From an uncultured Lachnospiraceae bacterium (GTDB lineage Bacteria; Bacillota; Clostridia; Lachnospirales; Lachnospiraceae), in the NCBI GenBank assembly GCA_958405355.1, contig CATYEA010000106.1:1-6765 (forward strand): a stretch of 6,765 nucleotides of DNA. Reading direction: 5' to 3'. The notes under the pieces were generated by a model, which saw only the letters and a program-made list of their open reading frames with translations, made no database searches and was not told the DNA's origin. Positions 1-6,016 of the stretch are shown one piece after another (position 1 is the stretch's first letter; each line of letters starts with the position of its first letter). The position numbers were made by a program, and so were the translations under genes.

Positions 1-19
1 TACACCAATATAGTACTGT

Positions 20-484
20 TTATTCATGCCACTGTGCACCGTACTTCTTTTCGATATCGGAAATCATATCCACTCGAACCGCATGACGTCCGCCCTGGAA
101 TTCGGCGCCAAAGAATTCATCCACGATCATCTTTGCCAGTTCAGGTCCGACAACACGGGCACCCATGGCAATAATATTTGCATTATTGTGTTCTACAGTC
201 AATTTGGCCGAATATGGCTCACTGCATACGGCTGCACGGATACCCGGCACTTTATTTGCTGCCAGAGAAATACCGATACCTGTTCCACAGATCAGCACAC
301 CTTTTTCAACTTCACCGCGCATAATAGCTTCTGCAACTTTTAAGCCCGGTTCCGGATAATTTACTTTGACATTTGGATCATAAGCGCCATAATCGACACA
401 TTCATAACCTTTTTCTTTTAAATGCTCCATCAATGTCTGTTTTAATTCAATGGCCACATGGTCACAACCAAATCCTACTTTCAT
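20..484 (-). CDS. rpiB: Ribose/allose 6-phosphate isomerase RpiB (RpiB/LacAB family)
   Basis: Cytosolic aldose-ketose isomerase of 154 residues, the usual size for RpiB. The family interconverts ribose 5-phosphate and ribulose 5-phosphate; E. coli RpiB also acts on allose 6-phosphate, giving allulose 6-phosphate, which is the step the neighbouring genes require. Visible landmarks are the N-terminal GCDHVAIELK (Asp8-His9, phosphosugar and ring-opening region), NYPE with Tyr43, the ICGTGIG loop with the presumed catalytic base Cys66, EHNNANI with His99, and GGRHAVRV near the C-terminus. The Cys in the CGTGIG loop is the type seen in E. coli rather than the Glu type of mycobacteria. The frame is open 15 codons further upstream, but the ATG at 482-484 is chosen: GGAGG lies 8 bases before it, the protein then begins MKVGFGCDH as the family does, and the upstream codons overlap the promoter -10. 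It is preceded by its own promoter and separated from alsB by a terminator. A LacA/LacB-type galactose 6-phosphate isomerase is a less likely alternative. Confidence 0.93.
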   Translation of the reverse strand: MKVGFGCDHVAIELKQTLMEHLKEKGYECVDYGAYDPNVKVNYPEPGLKVAEAIMRGEVEKGVLICGTGIGISLAANKVPGIRAAVCSEPYSAKLTVEHNNANIIAMGARVVGPELAKMIVDEFFGAEFQGGRHAVRVDMISDIEKKYGAQWHE

Positions 485-492
485 ATCTGATA

Positions 493-497
493 CCTCC
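493..497 (-). promoter_or_regulatory. Ribosome binding site deciding the rpiB start
   Basis: GGAGG sits 8 bases upstream of the ATG at 482-484 on the minus strand, a normal spacing. It favours this start over the ATG at 527-529 of the longer open frame, which lies upstream of the promoter -10 and could not be on the predicted transcript. Confidence 0.8.
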
Positions 498-513
498 AAT
501 AAATTCAAATCTA

Positions 514-542
514 AGTATAGCACACTCAAAAAAAGCCTTCAA
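514..542 (-). promoter_or_regulatory. Sigma-A promoter of rpiB with extended -10
   Basis: On the minus strand, TTGAAG (537-542, 4 of 6 to TTGACA) is followed after exactly 17 bases by TATACT (514-519, 5 of 6 to TATAAT). A TG one base before the -10 gives an extended -10 (TGCTATACT). The predicted start of transcription is near 507, leaving a leader of about 20-25 bases that contains the ribosome binding site. The promoter lies downstream of the alsB terminator, so rpiB can be expressed independently of the als genes. I see no operator-like palindrome on it, consistent with constitutive expression, though that is inference. Confidence 0.75.
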
Positions 543-579
543 GAAGAACGGTAATAAATATCCTACATATGTCTGAATC

Positions 580-609
580 AAAAAAAGGGGGGCCGAAAAC
601 CTCGACCCC
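580..609 (-). terminator. Intrinsic terminator after alsB
   Basis: Read on the minus strand, GGGGTCG (603-609) pairs with CGGCCCC (589-595) to form a 7 bp stem with one G-T pair around a 7-base loop. Two more C and then seven T (580-586) follow. It begins 27 bases after the alsB stop codon. The T run is on the correct side only for minus-strand transcription, so it ends the als transcript and is not bidirectional. Confidence 0.88.
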
Positions 610-636
610 TCATTCGCAACCCTAAAATCTGCCTGA

Positions 637-1665
637 TTATTCTTTTGTAACCAATACGGAATCAACTGGTGTCATATCTGGAACAACACCAACTTCACCT
701 TTATTGCCAGCTTCTACAGCTTCTACTAACAGTTCAAGACCTTTTGCACCGATACCTGCTGGATCCTGAGCAACTGTAGCGGATAATTCACCTTTATTTA
801 CGGAATCAACAGCTTCTGTGTCACCGTCTGTACCAACAACGAAGATTTCTCCAAGTTTGCCTTCATTGATAACAGCCTGTAATGCGCCGAGAGCCATTGT
901 ATCGTTACAGCAGTAGATACCCTTTAAGTCTGGGTTCTGCTGAATAAAGCTTGTTGCAGCGTCCAATGCTACCTGACGATCCCAGTTACCTGGAACACTT
1001 CCTACAACTTCAAGACCTGCAGCTTCAAAAGCTTCTTTAGCGCCCTTAGCTCTGTCTTCACCGGAAGCGTTACCAGCTTTACCTTCGATAATGGCTACTT
1101 TGCTTCCTTCTTCAACGTTTTCAACGATGTAGCCAGCACCTTTGCTACCAACAGCTACGTTATCTGTTGTAACGAAACCAACAACAGCGCCGCCCTGTTT
1201 TTCCATTTCATCCACATCAAGTTTCTCATCGATATTTACAATCGTAATTCCCTCCTGATATGCTTTTGCAACAGTGGAAACAAGATTGGATGCAGACAGC
1301 GGAGCTACAGCGATACCGTCATATCCATCATTGATACATTTTTCAAGAATAGCTACCTGACCATCAAAGTCTTCTTCGTTCTGTGCGGAATAGATATCAA
1401 CCTGGATACCCATTTCTGCAGCTTTGTCTTCAACACCCTTCCACATCTTTGTCCAGAAGTCAGTTGCCTGTGTCTTCAGGATAACAGCATATTTTTTATC
1501 ACTGCTGCTTGCTGCGGCACTTTCGCCGGCTGTTTCATCGGTGCTTTCAGCAGTTGTTTCTGCTGTTGTTTCAGCTTTTGTTTCTTTGCTGGAATTTCCG
1601 CATCCTGCAAGTAAAGCTGTTGCCATAGTCATTGCACATGCTAAAGCTACGATTCTCTTTTTCAT
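637..1665 (-). CDS. alsB: D-allose-binding lipoprotein of ABC importer (AlsB-like)
   Basis: Extracellular solute-binding protein of 342 residues, periplasmic-binding-protein family 4 / LacI-like fold, which captures sugar and delivers it to AlsA-AlsC. The N-terminus is a lipoprotein signal: MKKR, a hydrophobic stretch, then LLAGC with Cys22 as the lipidated residue. A low-complexity linker rich in Thr, Glu, Ala and Ser follows (about 24-56), then the two-lobed sugar-binding domain from about residue 58. Stretches that match E. coli AlsB closely as I remember it include APLSASNLV (121-129), VNIDEK (143-148), VGFVTTDNVAVGSKGA (162-177), AIIEGKAGNASGE (191-203), NWDR (227-230), NDTMALG (254-260) and VVGTDG (276-281). 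The start is supported by AAGGAGAGG just upstream and by the signal peptide at residue 1. The gene is last in its transcript, ahead of a strong terminator; in E. coli alsB comes before alsA. Ribose- or other hexose-binding proteins are the alternative, but the conserved blocks favour allose. Confidence 0.9.
   Translation of the reverse strand: MKKRIVALACAMTMATALLAGCGNSSKETKAETTAETTAESTDETAGESAAASSSDKKYAVILKTQATDFWTKMWKGVEDKAAEMGIQVDIYSAQNEEDFDGQVAILEKCINDGYDGIAVAPLSASNLVSTVAKAYQEGITIVNIDEKLDVDEMEKQGGAVVGFVTTDNVAVGSKGAGYIVENVEEGSKVAIIEGKAGNASGEDRAKGAKEAFEAAGLEVVGSVPGNWDRQVALDAATSFIQQNPDLKGIYCCNDTMALGALQAVINEGKLGEIFVVGTDGDTEAVDSVNKGELSATVAQDPAGIGAKGLELLVEAVEAGNKGEVGVVPDMTPVDSVLVTKE
1540..1575 (-). 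repeat. Three tandem 12-base units in the AlsB linker
   Basis: Codons 31-42 of alsB encode AETT, AETT, AEST: three imperfect 12-base units (GCTGAAACAACA and variants). They lie between the lipidated Cys22 and the folded domain, where low-complexity spacers are common in Gram-positive lipoproteins. Such repeats can vary in copy number between strains; that is not shown here. Confidence 0.7.
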
Positions 1666-1691
1666 TTCTAATCCTCTCCTTTTTGCTTTCT

Positions 1692-1719
1692 ATATAGACT
1701 GTTTATCACAGAACTATAT
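1692..1719 (-). other. Imperfect stem-loop in the alsK-alsB gap
   Basis: On the minus strand ATATAG pairs with CTATAT, followed by a small asymmetric internal loop (2 and 1 bases), then CTGT pairs with ACAG around the loop GATAA. The stem therefore has 6 + 4 bp. It occupies most of the 58-base gap between alsK and alsB and has no T run after it, so it is not a terminator. It could be an mRNA processing or stability element or a protein site; the sequence alone does not say which. Confidence 0.45.
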
Positions 1720-1723
1720 CATG

Positions 1724-2638
1724 TTACTTTTCCATCTTCCCCAATTTATCAAAAGCAGCATAAGCCCCTCCGATTACTCCGCTATCCTGTGTGTGCTCAG
1801 GGAAAACAAACTCCAGATTTTCGGATGGAAATGGCTTTCTTGCCCGTTCCTTTACCGCCCAGATCAGGCGTTCCATCGGAAAATCTTTCATCGTCATGAC
1901 ACCGCCAGCCATGATCACATAATCCGGGTCCAGAATATTAATTTCTGCAGCCATCGGTATGGCCAATGTATCCACATATTCCAGAATTATCGGATCATCT
2001 CCGTGTTTTACAAATACATCGGAAATATCCGTATCCGGGAAACAAGTATCTGCTAAATGTTTCAGGTATCTTCCGGAACAGCGTGTCTCAGAACAGCCAA
2101 TGTTACCGCAGGTACAGGCTTCATCAATACCATACATCGGAATATGACCAAGCTCTCCGGCCACACCGTTTTTACCTACATGAAGCTGTCCGTTAATATA
2201 AACCGCATTTCCAAAGCCTGTTCCCAGATAAAATCCAAGAATCGTCCGTTCCCGTTCCGGGTCGAGATGATGAGTCTTAATATCATTGACCAAAAGGTAA
2301 TTCACATCTCTGTCCACAAACACCGGAACATTGGCATAAGCTTTTAACAGATTTCCCAAATCAATATTTTCAAGACCTTTTAAATTCGGTGTCGAATAAA
2401 TAAAGCTTTTATCTTTGCTTACGATTGACGGCACACCCACTGAAACCGCACCGACCTGCCCTTCAAGCTGGTATCTCTCAATGTAGGATTTCAGCTCTTT
2501 TCCAAGATTCTGAACCGCATTTTCGGATACAAGGGATGCACTGGACTTTCTTTCAAAGTTCATCAGTGTTCCTTCCCTGTCTACTGTTCCAATTCTCAGA
2601 TTCGTTCCGCCGATATCAATGCCTATAACGTACTTCAT
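1724..2638 (-). CDS. alsK: D-allose kinase, ROK family (AlsK-like)
   Basis: Cytosolic sugar kinase of 304 residues that would phosphorylate imported D-allose at C6 with ATP. ROK landmarks appear in order: phosphate-binding DIGGTN (8-13), VSKDK and STPNL (73-86), the catalytic aspartate in DRDVN (Asp111), YLGTGFGNAV (137-146), GELGHIP (161-167), the zinc motif CTCGNIGCSE (Cys175, Cys177, Cys182 with His165), and the second nucleotide-binding segment LDPDYVIMAGGVM (236-248). The SKDK..STPNL block, DRDVN and the DPD..GGVM.M..FP segment resemble E. coli AlsK specifically rather than general glucokinases. The open frame begins six codons earlier, directly after the alsE stop. The ATG at 2636-2638 is preferred because AGAAAGGA lies 6 bases before it and the protein then starts MKYVIGIDIGGTN. 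It is 18 bases from alsE, so the two are almost certainly translated from one message. Confidence 0.92.
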   Translation of the reverse strand: MKYVIGIDIGGTNLRIGTVDREGTLMNFERKSSASLVSENAVQNLGKELKSYIERYQLEGQVGAVSVGVPSIVSKDKSFIYSTPNLKGLENIDLGNLLKAYANVPVFVDRDVNYLLVNDIKTHHLDPERERTILGFYLGTGFGNAVYINGQLHVGKNGVAGELGHIPMYGIDEACTCGNIGCSETRCSGRYLKHLADTCFPDTDISDVFVKHGDDPIILEYVDTLAIPMAAEINILDPDYVIMAGGVMTMKDFPMERLIWAVKERARKPFPSENLEFVFPEHTQDSGVIGGAYAAFDKLGKMEK

Positions 2639-2644
2639 AGCTCG

Positions 2645-2652
2645 TCCTTTCT
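2645..2652 (-). promoter_or_regulatory. Ribosome binding site deciding the alsK start
   Basis: AGAAAGGA lies 6 bases before the ATG at 2636-2638 and inside the upstream six-codon extension of the frame. An ATG at 2654-2656, immediately after the alsE stop codon, has no such site at proper spacing, so the shorter protein is preferred. Confidence 0.7.
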
Positions 2653-2656
2653 GCAT

Positions 2657-3334
2657 TTAAGCATTTACACAGGCATTGAAATTCTCAATCATCTTATCCC
2701 ATGCAACGGTCAAATCCTCGTCAAGATTGAAGAGTCCGGATGTACCTACAATGAAGCATTCTGTTCCGGCTTCGGCCAGCTCTTTGAATGTACCGGCGTT
2801 ACAGGAACCGTCAACTTCAATAATGTATTTGTAACCATTCTCTTCTTTCAGACGTTTTGCTTCAGCAATCTTAACCAGCATCTCGCGGATAAATGGCTGT
2901 CCTGCAAATCCAGGGTCCACACTCATAATGGTAATCTTATCTACCAGATGAATGTAATGCTGAATATAGGACAAAGGTGTTGCCGGATTCAAAACAACGC
3001 CGACTTTACATCCATTGGCACGGATTTTATTGATAATCCGGAAGGCGTCTGAATTAATCGTCTCTGCATGCGGACAAATATATCCGGCACCGGCTTTCGC
3101 CAGGCTCTCAATATAGTCATCCGGGTCTGTCACCATCAGATGACAGTCCATCGGAATCTTAACAACTTTGCTGATTGCCTTCACAAAGTCCGGAGACAAT
3201 GTAATATTTTTTACAAAATGTCCATCCATGATATCGACATGGTACATATCAGCTCTCTCATTTAAAATTTCAATCTGTTCTTTGATGTTCAATAAATCCA
3301 TGCACATCAGAGAAGGATTAAATAATGGTTTCAT
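2657..3334 (-). CDS. alsE: D-allulose 6-phosphate 3-epimerase (AlsE-like)
   Basis: Cytosolic TIM-barrel enzyme of the ribulose-phosphate 3-epimerase family, 225 residues. It would convert D-allulose 6-phosphate to D-fructose 6-phosphate. Metal and catalytic residues are visible: HVDIMDGHF (His32, Asp34), DCHLMV (His65) and EVDGSCN (Asp175), with Asp34 and Asp175 as the acid-base pair. Phosphate-binding segments are VDPGFAGQPFI (139-149) and IVGTSGLF (195-202). PSLMCMDLL near the N-terminus, LTLSP-type and VDPGFAGQPFI segments, and GTSGLFN match E. coli AlsE better than Rpe, where the corresponding segments usually differ (for example VNPGFGGQ). This is why it is called the allulose rather than the ribulose epimerase. 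AAGGAGG lies 10 bases before the ATG, slightly long but good. It is the first gene after an internal promoter and is followed 18 bases later by alsK. Confidence 0.92.
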   Translation of the reverse strand: MKPLFNPSLMCMDLLNIKEQIEILNERADMYHVDIMDGHFVKNITLSPDFVKAISKVVKIPMDCHLMVTDPDDYIESLAKAGAGYICPHAETINSDAFRIINKIRANGCKVGVVLNPATPLSYIQHYIHLVDKITIMSVDPGFAGQPFIREMLVKIAEAKRLKEENGYKYIIEVDGSCNAGTFKELAEAGTECFIVGTSGLFNLDEDLTVAWDKMIENFNACVNA

Positions 3335-3380
3335 AAAATACAGTCCTCCTTAATGATGCCTAATACTCTAAATCATCTAT

Positions 3381-3414
3381 ATTCTACTATATCTATTTGC
3401 ATAATGCAATTCAA
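3381..3414 (-). promoter_or_regulatory. Internal promoter ahead of alsE-alsK-alsB
   Basis: Two overlapping sigma-A registers are visible on the minus strand. The better one is TTGAAT (3409-3414, 4 of 6) with a 17-base spacer to TATAGT (3386-3391, 5 of 6). The second is TTGCAT (3404-3409) with a 17-base spacer to TAGAAT (3381-3386, 5 of 6). Both would start transcription about 35-45 bases before the alsE start codon, upstream of its AAGGAGG site. No terminator is seen between alsC and this promoter, so read-through from alsA-alsC is also expected. Confidence 0.65.
3397..3409 (-). promoter_or_regulatory. Palindromic operator candidate in the alsE promoter
   Basis: TTGCAT-T-ATGCAA is a perfect 6+1+6 inverted repeat. 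It lies almost entirely within the spacer of the better promoter register and touches its -35, so a bound protein would block RNA polymerase. It lacks the central CG typical of many LacI-family operators, so the partner may be a regulator not seen here. Confidence 0.5.
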
Positions 3415-3415
3415 A

Positions 3416-3429
3416 AGAAGCCGTTTTCC
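3416..3429 (-). promoter_or_regulatory. Weak cre-like site upstream of the alsE -35
   Basis: GGAAAACGGCTTCT matches the catabolite-responsive element consensus TGWAARCGYTWNCW at 11 of 14 positions, with mismatches at the first T and at the two bases after CG. Its place just upstream of the -35 is plausible for CcpA control of a sugar operon. The match is weak enough that chance is a real possibility. Confidence 0.22.
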
Positions 3430-3438
3430 ATTGTGCAA
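3426..3438 (-). repeat. Degenerate second copy of the alsE palindrome
   Basis: TTGCACAATGGAA matches the palindrome at 3397-3409 in 10 of 13 positions, in the same orientation, 29 bases upstream centre to centre. It may be an auxiliary operator; the inverted symmetry is partly lost. Confidence 0.3.
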
Positions 3439-3452
3439 TATAACACATTTTA

Positions 3453-4415
3453 TCAGGATTTTCTACCAACAACCGTATCAATAGTTACGGCAATAATAAT
3501 CAATGCACCCATAACGATCTGCTGATATGTGGATGGCAGTGTCAGAGCTGTCATAGCGTAGTTGATCAAACCGATGATCAGACCGCCGACAACAACGCCT
3601 GGGATCTTACCTTTACCACCCATAAAGCTTGTACCGCCGATAACGGAAGCAGCGATGGCGTAAGTTTCAAAACCTGTTCCTGCAGCTGGTTCTGCAGCGC
3701 CTACACGGCCCAGAAGTACAACACCGGCCAGACCGGCGCATGTACCGGAAATCATAAATACGATTAAACGGTGAAGGTTTACATTGATACCTGAATACCA
3801 GGCCGCATCAATATTTCCACCCAATGCGTAAATATTACGTCCGACTTTACATTTTGTCGTAACAAACCAGAGAATAACCGCCGCAATCAAAGCAATGATA
3901 ACCGGAATCGGAATACCGATGATACTTCCGCTCATCAATGAAGTGAAGGATACCGGGAACCCGTATACGGAACGGGAATTGGATAATACAAGGGTCACAC
4001 CTCTGAAAATGGACTGGGTACCCAGTGTAACAATAAATGGATGAAGTCCTGTCTTGTTAACAAGCGTACCATTGATAAATCCAAATAAAGTACCTAATAA
4101 AATACATGCAATAATTGCAAGAGGTACAGGAACACCGCTGATCATCATTTTTGCGGCAAAAAGTCCGGTCAGTGCAGCCACAGAACCTATGGACAAATCG
4201 ATACCGGCAATCAGGATGGCGAAGAACTCACCAAGAGCCAAAAGAATATTTACCGAACTCTGTTTCAAAATCTGCGGCACACTGCTTGCAGAAAATACAC
4301 TGCTCGGCTTGATGATCGCCAGAATAACTAATAACAAAACAAAGATACCAATAGTACCAAATTTCTGCCACGCTTCGCCGAATGACATTTTTTTCTTTGC
4401 ATTATTTTCACTCAT
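3453..4415 (-). CDS. alsC: Sugar ABC transporter permease (AlsC-like, BPD_transp_2)
   Basis: Integral membrane subunit of 320 residues, the normal length for RbsC/AlsC-type permeases, forming the channel (probably as a dimer) for the sugar delivered by AlsB. A short charged cytoplasmic N-terminus (MSENNAKKK) is followed by many hydrophobic segments, roughly at 21-36, 54-72, 76-92, 97-118, 125-145, 165-187, 215-236, 250-262, 272-292 and 297-314. Family landmarks are AGIDLSIGSVAALTG (70-84), GFINGTLVNKTGLHPFIVTLG (112-132), the ATPase-contacting cytoplasmic loop ALGGNIDAAWYSGINV (197-212), and VIGGTSFMGGKGKIPG (258-273). AAAGGAG lies 9 bases before the ATG, and alsA ends 18 bases upstream, so the two are surely co-transcribed. 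Permeases of this family do not by themselves reveal the sugar; the allose label comes from the neighbours. Confidence 0.9.
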   Translation of the reverse strand: MSENNAKKKMSFGEAWQKFGTIGIFVLLLVILAIIKPSSVFSASSVPQILKQSSVNILLALGEFFAILIAGIDLSIGSVAALTGLFAAKMMISGVPVPLAIIACILLGTLFGFINGTLVNKTGLHPFIVTLGTQSIFRGVTLVLSNSRSVYGFPVSFTSLMSGSIIGIPIPVIIALIAAVILWFVTTKCKVGRNIYALGGNIDAAWYSGINVNLHRLIVFMISGTCAGLAGVVLLGRVGAAEPAAGTGFETYAIAASVIGGTSFMGGKGKIPGVVVGGLIIGLINYAMTALTLPSTYQQIVMGALIIIAVTIDTVVGRKS

Positions 4416-4433
4416 CGTTTCAATCTCCTTTTT

Positions 4434-5951
4434 CTATTCGCCTGTGGATGTTTTTACAATCTTCTCTTCGGTTGCTTCCGAATTTTTGAAAATTCCACGG
4501 ATTTCGCCTTCACGGAAAACAGCTATCGTATCGCATACGGAAAGCAATTCCGGAAGTTCGGAAGATACAACCAGCACGCCCTTGCCTTCATTGGCAAGTT
4601 TTCGCATAAGAATATATATTTCACTCTTACTGCCCACGTCAATACCTTTTGTCGGCTCATCAAAAATAATCAGTTTACTTTCTGCGGCCAGCCATTTGCC
4701 AAGGATAACCTTCTGCTGATTACCACCGGACAACTCGGTAATATTCTGGTTAATATCCCGCATCTTTACACGAATATCAGAACACTGCTGATTGGCATAC
4801 TCAAGTTCTTTTTTATCATTCGTCAAACCAATGACACCGCTTCCACCGGATTCCTTGATATAAGGTACAATAGAAATATTCTGTTTGATATCAAAATTAT
4901 CCAGGAAACCGGTCTCACGGCGGTTTTCCGTAACCATACCAAGGCCATTCTTGATGGCTTCGTATGGATTATTGATCTTCAATTCTTTACCTTCCATAAA
5001 AATCTTACCTTCAGATTTCGGCTCCGCACCAAAAATGGCATTCATCAGTTCGCTTCGTCCCGAACCAACCAGACCGGCAAAACCAAGAATCTCGCCTTTA
5101 TGAAGCTGGAAGGATACATTTTTGACCTTCTGATCTTTTCTGGAAATATTTTTCACTTCGAAGAATACCGGCTCATTAGAGAAATCCTGACATTCCTCAT
5201 TCAGATAAGTTCCCTGAATCTTACGTCCGACCATCATGGCTACCAGGTCATCGACCTCAACATCGGCCACATTCCGGGTTCCAACATAAGTACCGTCCTT
5301 TAATACGGTAACTCTGTCGCCGATTTCCTTAATTTCCTTCATCTTATGGCTGATATAAACAATACCCTTTCCCTCAGCCTTTAACTGACGGATAATTTTA
5401 AACAAATGCTCGGTTTCCGAAGGTGTCAGAGAGGTCGTCGGCTCATCCATGATGATGACATCTGCTTTTGAAGCCAGGGCTTTTGCAATCTCAACCTGCT
5501 GTTTTTCAGAAATACTTATCTTTTCAACAAAAAGATTTGGATCTCTGTGGACACCTACTTTTCCCAATACATCCGCTGCAACTTCCCGCATCTTAGCATA
5601 ATCAACTACAGGAATAATGCCTGCTTTCTTTGTCGGCAGCTTGCCTACAAACAGATTTTCAAGAATCGACAGTTCATTGATAACACTCAATTCCTGATAA
5701 ATAATGCTGATTCCCAAATCATAGGAATCCTGCGGTGTAAGCTTCGAATATTCTTTTCCTTTTACAATAATTTTCCCCGACGTTGGTGTATAAACGCCGC
5801 TGAGAATTTTCATTAGTGTGGATTTCCCTGCACCATTTTCCCCTAACAGGACATGCACCTCACCTGCATTAATCTCCAAAGAAATATTGTCAAGGGCTTT
5901 GACACCAGGAAATTCTTTGGTAATGCCTTCCATTTTGACTAATGTTTGCAT
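4434..5951 (-). CDS. alsA: Sugar ABC transporter ATPase, two nucleotide-binding domains (AlsA-like)
   Basis: Cytoplasmic ATPase of the RbsA/MglA/AlsA group, 505 residues, with two fused ABC domains that power the permease AlsC. Domain 1 (about 4-245): Walker A GENGAGKST (37-45), the degenerate signature SISEKQQ (146-152), Walker B VIIMDEP (165-171), and switch His202. Domain 2 (about 260-500): a Walker A that lacks lysine, GLVGSGRSE (293-301), a canonical LSGGNQQK signature (407-414), Walker B IIFDEPTKGID (428-438), and Ser464 where the switch histidine would be. The asymmetry (second Walker A without Lys, altered first signature) is usual in this family and not a defect. The frame is open seven codons further upstream, but the ATG at 5949-5951 is chosen because AAGGAGG lies 5 bases before it, inside that extension. 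No terminator separates it from the regulator gene 65 bases upstream. Ribose or galactose importers have very similar ATPases. Confidence 0.92.
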   Translation of the reverse strand: MQTLVKMEGITKEFPGVKALDNISLEINAGEVHVLLGENGAGKSTLMKILSGVYTPTSGKIIVKGKEYSKLTPQDSYDLGISIIYQELSVINELSILENLFVGKLPTKKAGIIPVVDYAKMREVAADVLGKVGVHRDPNLFVEKISISEKQQVEIAKALASKADVIIMDEPTTSLTPSETEHLFKIIRQLKAEGKGIVYISHKMKEIKEIGDRVTVLKDGTYVGTRNVADVEVDDLVAMMVGRKIQGTYLNEECQDFSNEPVFFEVKNISRKDQKVKNVSFQLHKGEILGFAGLVGSGRSELMNAIFGAEPKSEGKIFMEGKELKINNPYEAIKNGLGMVTENRRETGFLDNFDIKQNISIVPYIKESGGSGVIGLTNDKKELEYANQQCSDIRVKMRDINQNITELSGGNQQKVILGKWLAAESKLIIFDEPTKGIDVGSKSEIYILMRKLANEGKGVLVVSSELPELLSVCDTIAVFREGEIRGIFKNSEATEEKIVKTSTGE

Positions 5952-5956
5952 AGAAT

Positions 5957-5963
5957 CCTCCTT
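5957..5963 (-). promoter_or_regulatory. Ribosome binding site deciding the alsA start
   Basis: A perfect AAGGAGG lies 5 bases before the ATG at 5949-5951. The alternative ATG at 5970-5972 lies upstream of this site and has no comparable one of its own. The shorter 505-residue protein is therefore preferred. Confidence 0.85.
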
Positions 5964-6016
5964 TTTCTTCATTTACGGGTTACTACATTTATGTCAATTC
6001 AAATAAAGTCCGTTAT

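Noticed and set aside
501..509. Shared AAATTCAAA or CAATTCAAA word before rpiB (501-509), alsE (3407-3415) and alsA (5995-6003)
   Set aside because: Three copies of a short AT-rich word at inconsistent positions relative to the promoters and start codons. Most likely chance in AT-rich gaps.
529..556. Possible second terminator (CTTCTTGAAG followed by seven T) upstream of rpiB
   Set aside because: The hairpin would be about four pairs with a two-base loop or would need mismatches, so it is not stable. The T run is better explained as part of the rpiB promoter spacer.
462..665. A 67-codon minus-strand open frame between alsB and rpiB
   Set aside because: It overlaps the alsB end, the terminator and the rpiB start in a different frame, and has no recognisable domain.
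1424..2056. A 210-codon open frame on the plus strand
   Set aside because: It runs antisense across the alsB signal region and alsK, both clearly real, and its translation is low-complexity Ser/Val/Ala followed by nondescript sequence with no family likeness. Antisense shadow.
4054..4719. A 221-codon open frame on the plus strand
   Set aside because: Antisense to the alsC 5' end and the alsA 3' end, spanning their junction. No domain is recognisable and there is no good start signal.
5969..5997. TTGACA on the minus strand between the regulator and alsA, as a promoter for alsA
   Set aside because: A perfect -35-like hexamer at 5992-5997, but the hexamer 17 bases on is AAATGA, a poor -10. Transcription would begin inside the ribosome binding site. 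I could not support it; alsA is more likely transcribed from upstream.
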